Shown in pieces: positions 24,301 to 31,520 of a stretch of 59,666 nucleotides of DNA. Below the pieces are notes generated by a model. It was not told the origin of the DNA and ran no database searches. It was given only the letters and a program-made list of their open reading frames with translations. Source of the stretch: an uncultured Clostridia bacterium. Lineage in GTDB: Bacteria; Bacillota_A; Clostridia; TANB77; CAG-508. Position 1 is the stretch's first letter. The number at the start of each line of letters is the position of its first letter. The stretch covers positions 1 to 59,666 of the forward strand of contig CANQQF010000010.1 of the NCBI GenBank assembly GCA_947625985.1, read 5' to 3'. The position numbers and the translations under genes were made by a program.

Positions 24301-24917
24301 TAAAAAAAGATATAGAAAGACAAACAAATATTAATACAATGCAACTTAGGGAAATTGATAATATGATGAGTTCACAAGTAAAAGAAAAGATGACTCAGGA
24401 TGAACAAAAATTTAAAGACGGACAAGTTGTGAAATATGCAGGAATAATAACAAGAGTACAAAAAAAATATACGAAAAATAATAAAATAATGGCTTTTGTT
24501 ACAGTAGAAGATTTGTATGGATCAGCAGAAGTAATAGTATTTGAAAGTGTATATTTAAAAGCGGGTAAGAGTTTAATGGAAGAAAATATTGTTATGGTAG
24601 AAGGAAGATTAAGTATACGTGAAGATGAAACAACAACTATTATAGCAAATGAATTAACTGATTTTAAATCTGAAAATAGATCTTCTAAACAAAAAAAAGA
24701 GCTTATATTGGATATAACTAATAGTACAGAAGAAGAAAAAGAAAAATTACGTGGAGCAATAAAATATTTTAATGGAGATAGAAATAATATTAAAGTTTAT
24801 GTAAAAATAGGTGAAGAGAAAAAGTATTGTGGAGCAATATTTTTTACTGAAGAGACTTTAGATATTTTTAAAAATATATTGAATAACGATAATAATAATG
24901 TTATACTAAGTACATAG
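21375..24917 (+). CDS. dnaE: DNA polymerase III alpha subunit DnaE
   Basis: This replicative family C polymerase of 1180 residues starts at the ATG after AAAGGAG. The PHP domain is at the N-terminus (FVHLHIHSEFSLLDG, H8 and H10). The polymerase core includes GPGRGSGAGSILAYA and the catalytic aspartates in MPDFDVDFC (about residue 400). Helix-hairpin-helix and OB domains (KYAGIITRVQKKYTKNNK) are near the C-terminus. Clostridia also carry PolC; DnaE is the second polymerase that extends primers. The 22 in-frame codons upstream overlap the promoter and are not coding. The following orphan gene may be co-transcribed. Confidence 0.96.
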   Translation: MSRFVHLHIHSEFSLLDGANRIKDLPKRAKELGMDAIALTDHGVMYGAIDFYKACKEEGIKPIIGCEVYVAQQGRKRTDKQPGIDNRYNHLILLAKNNQGYKNLSKLVSIGFVDGYYYKPRIDYEVLEKYSEGLVCLSACLAGAVNQALLNGQQEKAEEIAMWHKNVFGEDYYIEIQNNGLEEQVLANQKLVQLARKLNIPLVATNDAHYLKREDAYNHEVLLCIQTGKRMSDEDRMRFDTDELYVKSQEEMIEYFSSFPDAIENTVKIAKKCNVEFEFGHTILPNYDVPKEFKTHFDYLKKLCDDGIKKRYGENPSQEILDRAKYEIDVVKKMGYVDYFLIVWDFIHYAKSNNIPVGPGRGSGAGSILAYAIEITDIDPIKYGLIFERFLNPERISMPDFDVDFCYEKRQDVIDYVSKKYGHDHVSQIITFGTMSARMVIRDVARVLDMPYSQADSLAKMIPNELHITIKKALEQNKELNDLYENDDEVKKVLTVAMGLEGMPRQASTHACGIVITKEPVDTYVPLYVRDNQISTQYIMTTLEELGLLKMDFLGLRTLTVIQDTIDLIKQNYGVDIEFDQDMNDPKVYKLWQEGKSCGIFQFESQGMTNFMKELKPDCLEDLIAGVSLYRPGPMDQIPRYIKGKLNPGHNEYTHPALEPILNVTYGCMVYQEQVMQIVRDLAGYSLGRADLVRRAMGKKKLDVMAKEREVFIHGQVDKNGNIEVPGCVRNGIDEKNANKIFDEMAEFAKYAFNKSHAACYAVVAYRTAYLKAYYPAEFMAATLNSFLGNLDKIPQYINECKELGIEILKPEINKSDTKFTVEKINEKSKIGKIRFGLGSIKNVGIAPIQAIVKERKENGEYKSFTDFCERIADEAVNKKCIESLIKAGAFDKFEQTRATLLASFETIIDSIQSSKKKGLDGQVTLFDLGTEEEQQKMNEVKYTFYEKEEISEKEMLSVEKEMLGIYISGHPLEKIKKDIERQTNINTMQLREIDNMMSSQVKEKMTQDEQKFKDGQVVKYAGIITRVQKKYTKNNKIMAFVTVEDLYGSAEVIVFESVYLKAGKSLMEENIVMVEGRLSIREDETTTIIANELTDFKSENRSSKQKKELILDITNSTEEEKEKLRGAIKYFNGDRNNIKVYVKIGEEKKYCGAIFFTEETLDIFKNILNNDNNNVILST

Positions 24918-24938
24918 AAAAATAAGGAGTTACAGAAG

Positions 24939-25751
24939 ATGGAAGGTATAGAGAATAAAGATAATAGTTTAAAAAATGTTACAAAAATAGTAAAAAAATT
25001 AAAAATCAGAGGAAAACCTTTAAAAAATTATAGTGTAAAATTAGCTACAGAATACATGAAAACAGATGAAGAAATAGACAAATTAGAAGTTGAAGTTAAG
25101 GCATGTAAGAAACTTGAGAATGATTGTGTTGAAGGTTTATATAAACAGCATGTTACATTACATGCTGAACCTAAAATGTCAAAATTTTATAATAAATTTA
25201 GTTATGAAAATTTGATAAATAAATATGAACAAAAAATTGACGAGTATAGAAATAATAACGAAGAACTAATTATAACTAATTCGAAAAAACAGTTAATGCA
25301 TATGGAAAAAACAAGAATAATGGATATGCTTGAAAAACAATTTGCAAATGGTAATTTTGAAAAAATTAATTTGATAGAGGTAGCAGGATTAACCAAAAGA
25401 GAAACAGAAAAATTATATAAAAATGCTAAAAGAATAGTTGAAAGCCAAATGGAAAATATAATTCCCCAAGAAAGAGAAAGTACAAGGAATAGTAGTTTAG
25501 GTAATTTACAATATGAAATAGCGAACTACTGGTATGAAAAGGAAAATAACGAATCTCAAACAAAATTTAAAATAACTATTTGGGAAAGAATAAAACAATT
25601 TTTTAAAATAAAAAAACATCAAAAACTATTAGAAGAGGGGATAAAACAAAAACAAATAAAGAAATTAGAGCAGTTGAGAGAAATATTAAAAACTGAATTT
25701 TATGAAACTGAATTTTATGGAATTTTAGAAGAAGAAAATGGACACGTTTAA
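24939..25751 (+). CDS. Coiled-coil orphan protein
   Basis: The 270-residue protein is rich in Lys and Glu with long predicted helices (for example EIDKLEVEVKACKKLENDC and the C-terminal KKHQKLLEEGIKQKQIKKLE). No membrane or signal segment and no enzymatic motif. A short central part (VAGLTKRETEKLYKNAKRI, about residues 148-166) could be a helix-turn-helix-like element, but this is weak. It begins 21 bases after dnaE and ends at a terminator shared with the convergent mgtA. Function unknown. Confidence 0.65.
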   Translation: MEGIENKDNSLKNVTKIVKKLKIRGKPLKNYSVKLATEYMKTDEEIDKLEVEVKACKKLENDCVEGLYKQHVTLHAEPKMSKFYNKFSYENLINKYEQKIDEYRNNNEELIITNSKKQLMHMEKTRIMDMLEKQFANGNFEKINLIEVAGLTKRETEKLYKNAKRIVESQMENIIPQERESTRNSSLGNLQYEIANYWYEKENNESQTKFKITIWERIKQFFKIKKHQKLLEEGIKQKQIKKLEQLREILKTEFYETEFYGILEEENGHV

Positions 25752-25766
25752 AGGTGTCCATTTTTT
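25735..25766. terminator. Bidirectional terminator between orphan and mgtA
   Basis: 11-bp arms AAAATGGACAC and GTGTCCATTTT around an 8-base loop, with T-runs on both strands. Confidence 0.88.
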
Positions 25767-25767
25767 A

Positions 25768-28374
25768 TTAAATCCATTCTCCATATTTTTTAATATAGTA
25801 ATTTTTTGCTATAGTAGCAACTATACAATAGAACAATGATATAGCTAGCATTATTAGAATAATAGGTGCAGTAATTGGTACAAGACCTATTAGTTTTCCT
25901 AGAGGTGTGAAAGGTACTGCTATACCAATAATTATTAAAAGTATAGAAGAGAAATATACGGGTTTACTTGCATTACTATCTTCAATTGGCGTTTTTGCTG
26001 TCCTGATAATATGCATTCCAAGTAAGTTTGAAACAATACTATAGCTGAACCAAATTGATTGGAAGGATGCAGCATCACGAATGCCAAATACAAACCAAAC
26101 ATAAGCAAATACAATTAGGTCAAATGCTGAACTTAGTGGACCCATAAAGAACATAAATCTTTTTAAACTATCTATACTAAGAGCTTTTGGTTTCTCTATA
26201 AACTCATCATCTACATTATCAAAAGGTAATGTAAGTTGTCCAAAGTCATATAAAAGACCTTCTACTAATAATTGTATTGGTGTTTCAGGTAAGAATGGTA
26301 ATAATATACTTGCAATAATTACTGAAAGGACTTCTCCAAAGTTAAAGCTTGTTGCCATTTTTATATATTTCATTAAATTAACAAATGTACGTCTTCCTTC
26401 AGTTACACCATCTAGTAATACATTTAAATCTTTTTCTAATAGAATTATGTCTGCAGATTCTTTTGCAATATCAACTGCTGTATCTACTGAAACTCCAACA
26501 TCAGAATTTGTAAGAGAAGGACTATCATTTATTCCATCTCCCATATATCCTACAGTATTACCTGATTCTCTTAAAAGTCTAACAATTCTTGCTTTTTGGA
26601 TTGGAGAAAGTTTTGCAAAAATATTTGTACTTTTTAGATGTCTTAGTAATGCCATATCACTTAACTTATCAATTTGATTTCCTACAACGATTTTTCTTGA
26701 ATTTATTCCAACTTTATTACATACACACCTAGTAACCTCAACATTATCTCCTGTTAAAACCATAACTCTGATACCAGCTTTATTTAAACGTTTAATAGAT
26801 TCTTTTGCACTTTCTTTTGGAGGATCTAGGAATCCAATAAATCCCATTAAAACCATGTTGCTTTCTGCCGATACATCAAATTGTTTAATATTTAGAATGT
26901 CATTTTTTTGACATACAGCTATAACTCTTAAACCATCTTCGTTTAGTTTTTTACTAATTTTTTTAATGTTATCTTTAATTTCCTTTGTAATAGGAGTAAC
27001 TTTTCCTTTATAATCAACTAAGGTACAAATACTTAGTATTTCTTCAACAGCACCTTTTGTTATCATTTGCTTTTTTTTGCCATCATCTAAGATAACAGAT
27101 AGACGTCTACGTGTAAAATCAAAAGGAATTTCATCAATCTTTTTATATACTTCTTGATATGTTTTCATATCATTTTCTAAACCTCTAGCTATTACTGCTT
27201 CATCCATGTTACTTGGTAAACCTGTTTGGAAAAATGAGTTTAAGAAAGCATGTTTCAATACACGTTGATCTTCCTCACCTTTTATATCTAAGTATTTTTC
27301 AAGAACTATTTTATCTTCAGTTAATGTTCCTGTTTTATCTGTACATAAAATATTCATAGCTCCAAAGTTTTGGATAGAGTCCAATTTTTTTACGATTGTT
27401 TTTTTCTTAGACATCCTTACAGCACCTTTTGATAAACTTGAAGATAAAATAACAGGTAGTAATAGTGGAGTTATACAAATTGCGATTGCAACAGCAAATG
27501 TAAATGCTGTAATAAATTCATGTTTAAATGTATTTATTACGAAAATAATAGGTATTAATATAATCATAAAACGAATTAATAATTTACTTATATTTTCTAT
27601 ACCTTCTTGGAAAGATGTTTTTGGTTTTCCAGTAGTTAAAGTATTAGCAATTTTTCCAAAATATGTGTCATCTGCTGTTTTTATAACAACACCTTTTGCA
27701 CTTCCAGATTCAACATTTGTACCCATAAAACAAATTGTATCTAAATCTGCAATATTTGTAAGGTCTTCTAGTTTTAGTTCAGAATCAACGGATTTTTTGA
27801 TATTATCAGACTCACCTGTTAGAGCTGACTGACCAACATATAAATCTTTAGATTCTATAATTCTTAAATCGGCTGGAATCATACTGCCGGCTGAAAGAAC
27901 AACAAGATCTCCTACAACCACTTCTTTAATTGGAATTTGTTTTTGTTTTCCATTACGTATAACGGTTGTAGTTGTTGCAACTAATTCTTTTAGCTTTTCT
28001 GCAGCTTTATTTGACCTATATTCTTCAAAAAAGTCTAGTAATGTACTAGCAGTTACAAGCACTGCAATAACTATTATGTTTGCATAACTTGGAGTTTCTG
28101 CTAGATATACATCTGTATAAAATAGTATTAAAACAATACCAAGTAATATACAATTAAATGGTGAAAGCAAACTTTCTAAAAAATAATTATACCATTTTTT
28201 TGGCTTTGCTTGCGTCATTTCATTTAGACCATATTTTTGAAGATTTTCACTTGCTTTTTTTGGTGAAAGTCCTTTTAATGAAACATTGAAAGTTTTAATA
28301 AATTCATCTTTTGGTAAAGTACATTCTTTTCCATATAATTTAGTAACATTAATTTCTTCTTTTGCATTTGCCAT
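25768..28374 (-). CDS. mgtA: Magnesium-transporting P-type ATPase
   Basis: This 868-residue pump of the MgtA/MgtB (type IIIB) class moves Mg2+ into the cell. It has an N-terminal cation-ATPase domain (LKGLSPKKASENLQKYGLNE) and the actuator motif LTGESD. The phosphorylation site is CTDKTGTLT with D346, and the hinge motif is MGDGINDSPSL. About ten membrane helices are present. The 140-base gap upstream is too short for an M-box magnesium riboswitch and shows none. A TATAAT -10 on the minus strand lies at 28412-28417; its -35 is poor. GGAGAT lies 8 nt before the ATG. Confidence 0.93.
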   Translation of the reverse strand: MANAKEEINVTKLYGKECTLPKDEFIKTFNVSLKGLSPKKASENLQKYGLNEMTQAKPKKWYNYFLESLLSPFNCILLGIVLILFYTDVYLAETPSYANIIVIAVLVTASTLLDFFEEYRSNKAAEKLKELVATTTTVIRNGKQKQIPIKEVVVGDLVVLSAGSMIPADLRIIESKDLYVGQSALTGESDNIKKSVDSELKLEDLTNIADLDTICFMGTNVESGSAKGVVIKTADDTYFGKIANTLTTGKPKTSFQEGIENISKLLIRFMIILIPIIFVINTFKHEFITAFTFAVAIAICITPLLLPVILSSSLSKGAVRMSKKKTIVKKLDSIQNFGAMNILCTDKTGTLTEDKIVLEKYLDIKGEEDQRVLKHAFLNSFFQTGLPSNMDEAVIARGLENDMKTYQEVYKKIDEIPFDFTRRRLSVILDDGKKKQMITKGAVEEILSICTLVDYKGKVTPITKEIKDNIKKISKKLNEDGLRVIAVCQKNDILNIKQFDVSAESNMVLMGFIGFLDPPKESAKESIKRLNKAGIRVMVLTGDNVEVTRCVCNKVGINSRKIVVGNQIDKLSDMALLRHLKSTNIFAKLSPIQKARIVRLLRESGNTVGYMGDGINDSPSLTNSDVGVSVDTAVDIAKESADIILLEKDLNVLLDGVTEGRRTFVNLMKYIKMATSFNFGEVLSVIIASILLPFLPETPIQLLVEGLLYDFGQLTLPFDNVDDEFIEKPKALSIDSLKRFMFFMGPLSSAFDLIVFAYVWFVFGIRDAASFQSIWFSYSIVSNLLGMHIIRTAKTPIEDSNASKPVYFSSILLIIIGIAVPFTPLGKLIGLVPITAPIILIMLAISLFYCIVATIAKNYYIKKYGEWI

Positions 28375-28463
28375 AAAAAAATCATCTCCATTTAATATTT
28401 TTTACATTAATATTATACCACTAAAAAATAAAAGTAAAAGATAAATTGTAAAATTTTTTAGAA

Positions 28464-28492
28464 TTGACTGAAATTATCAAATATGTTATATA
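28464..28492 (+). promoter_or_regulatory. Promoter of the carboxypeptidase/ATP-grasp/NUDIX operon
   Basis: TTGACT (28464-28469), 17-nt spacer, TATATA (28487-28492). Confidence 0.55.
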
Positions 28493-28516
28493 TAAATAAT
28501 AATAGGAGTGATTTCA

Positions 28517-29521
28517 TTGGAAATAATAAATAATTATGATGGTGCTTCAATTGAGTTAGAAAAAATTAATGAAAACGAAGCTTTTTTGAGTTTAATTAAA
28601 GAAGGTAGTAGTTATGGCTATTACTATAATTTTCGTGTAAAAAATAATAATAAAAATGGAATTATACATATTAAAAACTTTGAAAAATCTCCTTATTTTA
28701 TAAAAGAAAATATCCCAATACCTTATACAAAAAGAAAAGGAAAATGGGAAAAGATAAATCAAGATAATTTTGACTGTAATAATGAAAAAGATATTGTAAT
28801 AAAAATTTTGCCAAATGAAGAGGAGGAAATATCACTGTTCCCTCGATATAATAAGCAAGATTTAGAAAAGTTTTTTAAAAAGATAAAAGATAATAATAAT
28901 GTTTTTATAAATGAAAATTTAAATGAAATTATTTTAGGTAATGAAAATAAACCTGCAATTGTTGTGACAGCAAGACAACATCCGGGAGAAACATTATCAA
29001 GCTTCTTTATTGAAGGGATGATAGAACAAATTATCAGTAACCCTAAATTTTTAGATAAAAATTGTTTTATAATATATCCAATAGTTAGTATAAATGGAGT
29101 AAAAAATGGAAATCATAGATTAACAGATAATATTGATTATAACAGAAGTTGGGGAAATGAAACACTTCCAAAAGAAATAAAGTACATACAAAAAAGAATG
29201 AACGAAATTTCTTTAAAAATGTTTATTGATGTTCATTGTGATGAAGTAACTAAAAAAGACTATATACGCACTAACAAGAAGAGTTTTTCTGAAAATATTG
29301 CTGGAATACAAATTTTAGAAGATATGAGTAAACCAAGGAGATTTTTACGAGCATTAATTAAGCAGAGAAAAATAATTAAATTTTCAAATCTAACAGCAAG
29401 AGAATATATTTCTAAAAAGTATAAATGTGAAAATATGCTTATAGAGTTAACATTAAATGAAGATGAAAATGTAGCAAAAAATAAAGGAAAGAATTTTGTA
29501 AAAGAATTAATGGAAGGATAA
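28517..29521 (+). CDS. M14-family zinc carboxypeptidase (cytosolic carboxypeptidase-like)
   Basis: The start is set at a TTG with AGGAG 8 nt upstream; a GTG three codons earlier overlaps that site. The 334-residue protein has an N-terminal beta domain (about 1-110, including YYYNFRVKNN), as in cytosolic carboxypeptidases. The M14 catalytic domain has zinc ligands H155 and E158 in ARQHPGE, the substrate-binding GNHRLTDNIDYNRSW, and third ligand H240 in FIDVHCDE. No signal peptide, so the substrate is cytoplasmic. The family removes C-terminal amino acids, in some members glutamate side chains. The next gene, an ATP-grasp ligase, could add what this enzyme removes. Confidence 0.82.
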   Translation: MEIINNYDGASIELEKINENEAFLSLIKEGSSYGYYYNFRVKNNNKNGIIHIKNFEKSPYFIKENIPIPYTKRKGKWEKINQDNFDCNNEKDIVIKILPNEEEEISLFPRYNKQDLEKFFKKIKDNNNVFINENLNEIILGNENKPAIVVTARQHPGETLSSFFIEGMIEQIISNPKFLDKNCFIIYPIVSINGVKNGNHRLTDNIDYNRSWGNETLPKEIKYIQKRMNEISLKMFIDVHCDEVTKKDYIRTNKKSFSENIAGIQILEDMSKPRRFLRALIKQRKIIKFSNLTAREYISKKYKCENMLIELTLNEDENVAKNKGKNFVKELMEG

Positions 29522-29528
29522 AATAGTA

Positions 29529-30548
29529 TTGAGTAAAATAGAAAAAAGAAAAAGTATAATGTTACATGTTAGAAGTGAAAAATTATTGAAAAGTTATATT
29601 GAAAACAAAGATGAAGGAATTAGTCAAGAAGTAAAACATTTAATACAAGAATTGCCAAAACGTGGATGGAATGTTTATTTAACAACATTAGAAAATATTG
29701 AAATAGAGAATAAATTATGGAAAGATGTTTATTATTTAAATGGTCATGAAAGGCGAAATTTGACAATAAGTGATGTGAATGACAAAATAGACATAATTAT
29801 GATAAGGAATGTAGGATCAGTTGAAGCAAATTTTGATAAATTACAAAAGTATCTAACATTTCTTATAGATGAATATAAAGGGAAAGTTTTAAATAATCCC
29901 AAGGCAATGAAAAAAGGAATGACAAAAAATTATTTACTTGAAATTGATAAGAATTATATGAAAAGCATAGGTATAAAAACTATTCAAACAAAAGCATATC
30001 CAAATTCAGTGTCAATTGAAGAAATAATAAGAGATTTTTCTAACTTAGATAACTACATTATAAAGCCTATAACAGGAGAACTTAGTAATTCTTTAACTAC
30101 ATTAGATAAAATTGACGAAAAATTTTTAAGGAATAAAGAAACAAAGGTAGGAGGATGGATTGTACAACCTATACAAGAACAGATCTGGAACGGAGAATAC
30201 CAATTAGTATTTATAGATAATGAATTAATCTATTCGCAACAAAAACAATATACTAGGAAAAATAATGAAAAATTTCCAGAACAAAAAAATAGAATTATTA
30301 GTAAATATGAACCTTCAAATGAGGAGATTGAAAAAGCTAAAAAACTAATTAAATATATGTCTAATCTTTATGATTTAAATATAGATATATGTAGAATTGA
30401 TTTTATAAAAGATGATAGTAATAAACCAATTTTACTTGAGTTTGAAATGGTAAATCCAGGTTTCTTTATAGGATACATGGAAAAAGGGGATACGGATATT
30501 CAGAATATAATAAATAAACTTATAGATTATTGTGAAAAATTCATATAA
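29529..30548 (+). CDS. ATP-grasp ligase-like protein
   Basis: The likely start is a TTG with GGAAGGA 10 nt upstream; the ATG ten codons later has no ribosome site. Residues about 120-335 show the glutathione-synthetase-type ATP-grasp layout: a Lys in DNYIIKPITGELSNSL, the adenine/Mg region GGWIVQPIQEQIWNGEYQLV, and metal-binding ICRIDFIKDDSN ... PILLEFEMVNPG. ATP-grasp enzymes join a carboxylate to an amine or thiol through an acyl phosphate. The N-terminal 110 residues form a preATP-grasp-like region. Together with the carboxypeptidase it may build and trim a peptide or amino-acid tag; the substrate is unknown. Confidence 0.78.
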   Translation: MSKIEKRKSIMLHVRSEKLLKSYIENKDEGISQEVKHLIQELPKRGWNVYLTTLENIEIENKLWKDVYYLNGHERRNLTISDVNDKIDIIMIRNVGSVEANFDKLQKYLTFLIDEYKGKVLNNPKAMKKGMTKNYLLEIDKNYMKSIGIKTIQTKAYPNSVSIEEIIRDFSNLDNYIIKPITGELSNSLTTLDKIDEKFLRNKETKVGGWIVQPIQEQIWNGEYQLVFIDNELIYSQQKQYTRKNNEKFPEQKNRIISKYEPSNEEIEKAKKLIKYMSNLYDLNIDICRIDFIKDDSNKPILLEFEMVNPGFFIGYMEKGDTDIQNIINKLIDYCEKFI

Positions 30549-30560
30549 AAGGAGGAAAAA

Positions 30561-30998
30561 ATGGAACGTACCAGAGTTGCAGCAATAATACCTATGAAAG
30601 GTGGATATGCATTTATGCATAGAAAAAATGTTATAAAAAGAAAAGATATTCAAGATTATTATACATTTCCAGGAGGAGGATTAGAAAAGGGAGAAACTTT
30701 AGAAGAAGGTGTGATTAGAGAAGTTGAAGAAGAATTTGGAATACAGATAAAAGTAGGAAAACTTTTACTTGAGATGTATTCAGAAAAATTTAATCAAAAA
30801 GAATATTTCTTTTTATGTAAATATATAGGTGGTGAATTTGGGACAGGTACAGGACCAGAATTTTCTCATGATCCTGAATATAAAGGTTATGGGGAATACA
30901 TACCTGAAATAATAAAAAAAGAAAAAATAGAGTCAATAAATTTATTACCACCTGAAATGAAAGATAAACTAATTGAAATTATAAAAAATGAAAAATAA
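30561..30998 (+). CDS. NUDIX hydrolase
   Basis: The 145-residue protein carries a full NUDIX box, GGGLEKGETLEEGVIREVEEEFGI at about residues 35-58 (written in parts: GGGLEKGETLEE and REVEEEFGI), the Mg-binding site that splits nucleoside diphosphate-X compounds. GGAGG precedes the ATG and the gene begins 12 bases after the ATP-grasp gene, completing a three-gene operon closed by a terminator. Specificity cannot be read. Its place with a ligase and a peptidase suggests a nucleotide-linked intermediate or general clean-up. Confidence 0.88.
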   Translation: MERTRVAAIIPMKGGYAFMHRKNVIKRKDIQDYYTFPGGGLEKGETLEEGVIREVEEEFGIQIKVGKLLLEMYSEKFNQKEYFFLCKYIGGEFGTGTGPEFSHDPEYKGYGEYIPEIIKKEKIESINLLPPEMKDKLIEIIKNEK

Positions 30999-31030
30999 AA
31001 AGGGAATCCAATTTTAGGATTCCTTTTAAA
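30997..31030. terminator. Bidirectional terminator after the NUDIX gene
   Basis: GGAATCC and GGATTCC arms flanked by A- and T-runs, with a 7-base loop; it also serves the convergent gene ending at 31043. Confidence 0.85.
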
Positions 31031-31042
31031 ACATTTATTTGA

Positions 31043-31366
31043 TTATTTGTAATCTGGAAAAGTTACAATAAATTTGTTGTAAAAAGGTATCATACGTAAG
31101 TAGATAGTATTTTCAATATGATATTCAGAACTTTTTTCTATCCAATTTGAAAATGCATCTTTAAGAATAGGATCATCAGGATCTTTTAGAAACTTAAATA
31201 GATTAACAACTTGAGTTAAGCTATCCATATTTGGTTTAAAATCTTTGGCTTGTTCATCCATTTCTTTAGAATGATACTTTCTAACAACATTACTAATAAA
31301 TTGTAAATTATCCTGTAAATTACATCCATGAAAAACTACTTGGTTAATAGGTGTTTGTTCTTTCAT
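31043..31366 (-). CDS. Orphan protein, 107 residues
   Basis: The ATG chosen has GAGG 8 nt upstream; the longer frame runs through the promoter region. The product is soluble-looking with no recognised motif, beginning MKEQTPINQVVFHGCNLQDN. It is predicted mostly helical in the middle and has an aromatic C-terminus (RMIPFYNKFIVTFPDYK). It has its own promoter (TTGATT-17-TATAAT), which carries TTATGTAAA, part of the element seen before other minus-strand orphans here. Function unknown. Confidence 0.65.
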   Translation of the reverse strand: MKEQTPINQVVFHGCNLQDNLQFISNVVRKYHSKEMDEQAKDFKPNMDSLTQVVNLFKFLKDPDDPILKDAFSNWIEKSSEYHIENTIYLRMIPFYNKFIVTFPDYK

Positions 31367-31424
31367 TAGTTTTACCTCAAAATGTTTTTGTGAATTTGAA
31401 TTTAACATGATTACGATACTATCT

Positions 31425-31453
31425 ATTATAGCACACCAATTTACATAAATCAA
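31425..31453 (-). promoter_or_regulatory. Promoter of the 107-residue orphan
   Basis: Minus strand TTGATT and TATAAT are 17 nt apart; TTATGTAAA follows the -35. It is back to back with the fbp promoter. Confidence 0.65.
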
Positions 31454-31458
31454 GCAAG

Positions 31459-31487
31459 TTGAAAAAAAAGTCATGATGTAGTATAAT
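31459..31487 (+). promoter_or_regulatory. Promoter of fbp
   Basis: TTGAAA (31459-31464), 17-nt spacer, TATAAT (31482-31487). The -10 region ATGATGTAGTATAATA is identical to that before the Spo0A-like regulator. Confidence 0.7.
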
Positions 31488-31520
31488 AATAGTTGTATTT
31501 ATAAAAAAGGATGTAATATT

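Noticed and set aside
28375..28507. Magnesium riboswitch (M-box) before mgtA
   Set aside because: The gap is too short for the roughly 150-200 base M-box and contains none of its pattern.
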